From Oscillospiraceae bacterium (GTDB taxonomy: Bacteria > Bacillota > Clostridia > Oscillospirales > Acutalibacteraceae): DNA of 64,000 nucleotides. The position numbers and the translations under genes are program-made. Shown piece after piece: positions 61,523-64,000 of this stretch (the first letter of the stretch is position 1; each line of letters opens with the position of its first letter). The DNA lies in NCBI GenBank assembly GCA_902802375.1, contig CADCLS010000016.1, positions 1-64,000 on the forward strand, written 5' to 3'. The notes under the pieces are model-generated. The model made no database searches. It was given only the letters and a program-made list of their open reading frames with translations, and was not told where the DNA came from.

Positions 61523-62383
61523 TTATAATATACCGATAATACAGATACCGGCTATACCCAATATAATACCAATCGCTGTTTTAGGCTTAAGCTTTTCTTT
61601 AAGCAGAAGAACACTTAAAACCGCGGAAAGAAATATAACCCCACCGTTAAAAGACGGGAAAAAGACAACTGCATCAATAGCAGAAGAAAGATAAATATTT
61701 AATCGGTTATACGCACAGCTAAGACCGCCTGAAAGCAATGCATAAATTATAAATTCCTTTTGTATTTTGAAGCTTTCGCCCGAAATATTGCGTTTTTTCA
61801 CCAACAAACAAATAACGGCATAAGCGATAAGCATAACAGCAGAAGCAATAAACATCATATCTCCGGCATAACTTACTTTGCCTGTTTTTCCAAAAGCCTT
61901 GAAGGAAATGCCTACGCTCGCCGCAAAGAGCAGGAAAAATATTGAATATACAACCCATTTACGGCGTATACTTCCATTTTTCTTTTCATAAGTTGACAAA
62001 ACGATACCCAACAGCAAAATCACCAAGCCAATTATATCTGCCGCGTTTATCGGCTCTTGCCAAACAAAATAGCAGAAAAATACAGATACTACAAGCGACA
62101 TATTACCAATGAGCGTAGTAACAGAAACAGCACCGCAATTCATCGCTAAAGTTTTAAAAAGAATGAAAAGCGCTTGGGTTATGCCATATATGACACCCCA
62201 AAGCAAGACCGTTTTATCTATATGAAGTTTAAAACCGTTCACTGCAAAAAGACAAACGCACCAAACAGCCGCACCGACTATATTGAATTTATATACGGCG
62301 TTGCTTCCCGAAAAATTAACCTTATGTAACAGAACGCTGTTAAGAGAAGCAAAAACAATTGAAAGTAAAATTAAATAAAGCAT
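61523..62383 (-). CDS. EamA/DMT-family transporter
   Basis: 286 residues with ten hydrophobic segments in two repeats of five, as in EamA drug/metabolite transporters. The ends of the repeats (VSVFFCYFVWQEPINAADIIG, LGIVLSTYEK and ILSVLLLKEKLKPKTAIG, LGIAGICIIGI) are typical. It probably moves a small metabolite across the membrane; in this place a sugar or glycoside role is possible. It lies 25 bases upstream of the six-hairpin glycosidase and probably forms an operon with it. Confidence 0.88.
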   Translation of the reverse strand: MLYLILLSIVFASLNSVLLHKVNFSGSNAVYKFNIVGAAVWCVCLFAVNGFKLHIDKTVLLWGVIYGITQALFILFKTLAMNCGAVSVTTLIGNMSLVVSVFFCYFVWQEPINAADIIGLVILLLGIVLSTYEKKNGSIRRKWVVYSIFFLLFAASVGISFKAFGKTGKVSYAGDMMFIASAVMLIAYAVICLLVKKRNISGESFKIQKEFIIYALLSGGLSCAYNRLNIYLSSAIDAVVFFPSFNGGVIFLSAVLSVLLLKEKLKPKTAIGIILGIAGICIIGIL

Positions 62384-62494
62384 CTTTTCCTCCGTAAATC
62401 TATTGTTAAGAGTTTATCATTTAAATAACATATTGTAAATATGATTCACGGACATAAAAATGCGATTTTTAACCATAATTACAAAGATTTATAC

Positions 62495-62523
62495 TTGTAA
62501 AGCCTTGGTAAGTAATGTATAAT
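62495..62523 (+). promoter_or_regulatory. Promoter of the 62.5-kb AraC regulator
   Basis: TTGTAA (62495-62500), 17 bases, TATAAT (62518-62523). The leader before ATG 62541 is only about 10 bases. Confidence 0.55.
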
Positions 62524-62540
62524 TATTACAGGTGAGAATA

Positions 62541-63365
62541 ATGAAACTTATCCATTACGAATTTAACAGAATACAAAACGTCCAAGAAACAAATTATATT
62601 TTTCAATTAGTAAAAGGCAGAAAGCTTTCAAGAATTTATCATTCACACGATTTTTATGAAATAGTATACTTTTTACAAGGCGAAGCAACACAGTTTATAA
62701 ACGAAAAATCATATTGTTGCACTGCAAATCTTATGGTTCTTCTGCGTCCGAGCGACAGACACTGCTTTACAAATCAGTCTAACGATGTTGTTCTTCTCTC
62801 GCTTTCCGTACAAAAAGAAGAATTTGAAGCCATTGTCGACATATACAGCAAAGATTTTTTCAATCAGATATTAAACTCCGATAATCCGATTTTTTGCGAA
62901 AATTGTTCACTTTTAAACTATTCATTGCTTGATTATGAAAATATGTCAGCCAATCTGAAAGAATATGACTGTAAATTTTTACTTTCTTGTATTTTGCACT
63001 ATTGCATACAGCACAGCGAATCAAAATCGGCAATACCTCCGTCTCTTTCGTTCGCGATTAATGAAATTAAAAAAACAGAATATCTCAGTGAAGGCATTGA
63101 AGCAATGGTAAGGCTTTCAAATTATTCGCAAACCCATCTTGCGCGAATGATGAAAAAGTATTATAATACGACACCAAAGCATTACATAAACGAGTTACGC
63201 CTTCAAAAAGCCTATAACTACATTATTTTAACGCAAAAATCCGTAGAAATCATTGCAGAAGAGCTTGGGTTTAAAAGTTACAGCCATTTCAATAAAATAT
63301 TTAAGGAGCGTTTTTCGGTTACTCCCGCTTCACTTCGCAAGCAGAGAGAAATATGGACTGTATAG
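62541..63365 (+). CDS. AraC-family transcriptional regulator
   Basis: 274 residues from ATG 62541 (MKLIHYEFNRIQNVQ), with AGGTGAG just upstream. N-terminal cupin: HSHDFYEIVYFLQGEATQFI and LMVLLRPSDRHCF. C-terminal helix-turn-helix pair: IEAMVRLSNYSQTHLARMMK and VEIIAEELGFKSYSHFNKIF. It diverges from the EamA transporter-glycosidase pair, so regulation of that pair by a sugar-like ligand is the natural guess. Complete and uninterrupted, unlike the AraC pseudogene on the other side of the pair. Confidence 0.92.
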   Translation: MKLIHYEFNRIQNVQETNYIFQLVKGRKLSRIYHSHDFYEIVYFLQGEATQFINEKSYCCTANLMVLLRPSDRHCFTNQSNDVVLLSLSVQKEEFEAIVDIYSKDFFNQILNSDNPIFCENCSLLNYSLLDYENMSANLKEYDCKFLLSCILHYCIQHSESKSAIPPSLSFAINEIKKTEYLSEGIEAMVRLSNYSQTHLARMMKKYYNTTPKHYINELRLQKAYNYIILTQKSVEIIAEELGFKSYSHFNKIFKERFSVTPASLRKQREIWTV

Positions 63366-63412
63366 CATAATAAAAAACCACCCATCCGTCGTTTCTCATT
63401 TCTTTAATCTAC

Positions 63413-63450
63413 AAAAATCCCGCAAACCACTTTAGGCTTGCGGGATTTTT
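63413..63450. terminator. Bidirectional terminator
   Basis: AAAAATCCCGCAA (63413-63425) and TTGCGGGATTTTT (63438-63450), perfect 13-bp stem with a 12-base loop, between the convergent AraC and SGNH genes. Confidence 0.88.
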
Positions 63451-63475
63451 AGTTTCTTAAATTATACCTGTTATA

Positions 63476-64000
63476 TTACTTTTCGTTGTACATTGTGCCG
63501 GAGATAGACTTTATAATCTCCGGTTTATCTTTAAATATTAGATTAAATAAACTATCGGCAAACAGCTCGTGCATCTCATTTGTCGGGTGATTTATTCTGT
63601 TTGCAAGCAACAGGGTTGTATCCTCGGTTTTACCGAGTTCTTTCCACCTTGAATAACAGTCGCAAAGCTCAACACCCATACCGCTTGCCAAATCGCACGC
63701 CGCATTCATATATTTGTCCATTCTGCCGCTGTTCTGCATTTCTGCCGTTTTTGCAGCATAATCCAAAACACATTTCTCGGTGTCCTCGGCAACATAAGTA
63801 TTAAGCATATTGGGCGTCATAAATATTGTCTGTATTCTGCGATTATTACATTCCTCAAATATTGTTCTCAGCGAGGAAATATAATCCTCAAGCGTCCCGT
63901 TTACATCATTAAGCCCGAAACATACGATTATCAAATCGGGGTTGTGGGTAAAAACCTGAGCTTCCATTCTTTGCAGGGATTCTTTGGCTGTAGTTCCGCC
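63476..64000 (-). CDS. SGNH/GDSL-family hydrolase, 5' end off the right edge
   Basis: 174 residues visible; the frame runs through the right edge (GGTTAKESLQRMEAQVF), so the N-terminus with the catalytic Ser block is outside the window. Block III is IIVCFGLNDVNG (oxyanion Asn) and block V is NRINHPTNEMHELFAD with the catalytic His, though the usual Asp three residues before His is replaced by Arg-Ile-Asn. Members deacetylate polysaccharides or hydrolyse esters. A carbohydrate esterase role would suit the neighbouring glycosidases. Confidence 0.85.
   Translation of the reverse strand, partial: GGTTAKESLQRMEAQVFTHNPDLIIVCFGLNDVNGTLEDYISSLRTIFEECNNRRIQTIFMTPNMLNTYVAEDTEKCVLDYAAKTAEMQNSGRMDKYMNAACDLASGMGVELCDCYSRWKELGKTEDTTLLLANRINHPTNEMHELFADSLFNLIFKDKPEIIKSISGTMYNEK

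Overview
The window reads as a low-GC Firmicute of the class Clostridia, probably an uncultured gut member of the Oscillospirales/Ruminococcaceae type (inference). The support is gene content and order: ctsR-mcsA-mcsB-clpC, a dnaD/dnaI pair, rqcH, trmK, an ispH-rpsA gene fusion, a BMP-type nucleoside transporter behind a purine riboswitch, ATP-type pckA, and cytosolic GH16/GH36/six-hairpin glycosidases. Nearly all genes between 1.4 and 34 kb lie on the minus strand in tight, often overlapping operons.

1-9 kb: a partial membrane gene (YgjV type) and an AraC regulator diverge from a 22-bp tandem repeat. Convergent with the regulator is a compact minus-strand operon: GH78 alpha-L-rhamnosidase remnant, hydroxypyruvate-isomerase-like TIM barrel, three Gfo/Idh/MocA oxidoreductases, a glycyl radical enzyme (GRE) activase and a GRE whose thiyl-cysteine loop matches no GRE subclass I can name. 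It looks like an undescribed anaerobic route for a sugar or glycoside-derived compound. 9-14 kb: one intact and one truncated GH16 gene, a surface-protein fragment, palindromic repeats, manA and a truncated phosphohexomutase. 13.8-16.6 kb: remnant of a conjugative-type element, broken into the phosphohexomutase gene through a truncated DNA methyltransferase; it carries a likely ADP-ribosyltransferase and lies beyond the 3' end of a tRNA-Ser gene.

17-34 kb: a GH36 alpha-galactosidase with one in-frame amber codon, dnaI/dnaD, a truncated 5S rRNA, the purA-yhaM-DUF1858-trmK-rqcH-TIM barrel operon, tcdA, htpG and the CtsR heat-shock operon with a visible promoter and CtsR box. 34-50 kb: a Cys-rich micropeptide, a 54-residue membrane protein under a perfect sigma-A promoter plus LexA box, a lipid glycosyltransferase/PAP2 pair, a purine salvage block (guanine-type riboswitch, xpt, BMP lipoprotein, ATPase, two permeases), an FAD enzyme, ispH-rpsA, cmk, a BaiN-type flavoprotein and pckA.

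50-64 kb: tRNA-Val, then a four-helix-bundle (S23/IVS-type) gene and a methyltransferase gene flanked by two arrays of hairpins with the same architecture but different stem sequences; this is the strongest candidate for an undescribed genetic element. Then a DUF3737 protein, aldo/keto reductase, metallo-beta-lactamase-rubredoxin fusion with an OhrR-like regulator and an ABC exporter, an IS3-family element, an AraC pseudogene with two in-frame TGA codons, a six-hairpin glycosidase, an EamA transporter, another AraC regulator and a partial SGNH hydrolase. Every in-frame stop found in the two broken full-length genes sits where a tryptophan codon is plausible (TGG to TAG or TGA).
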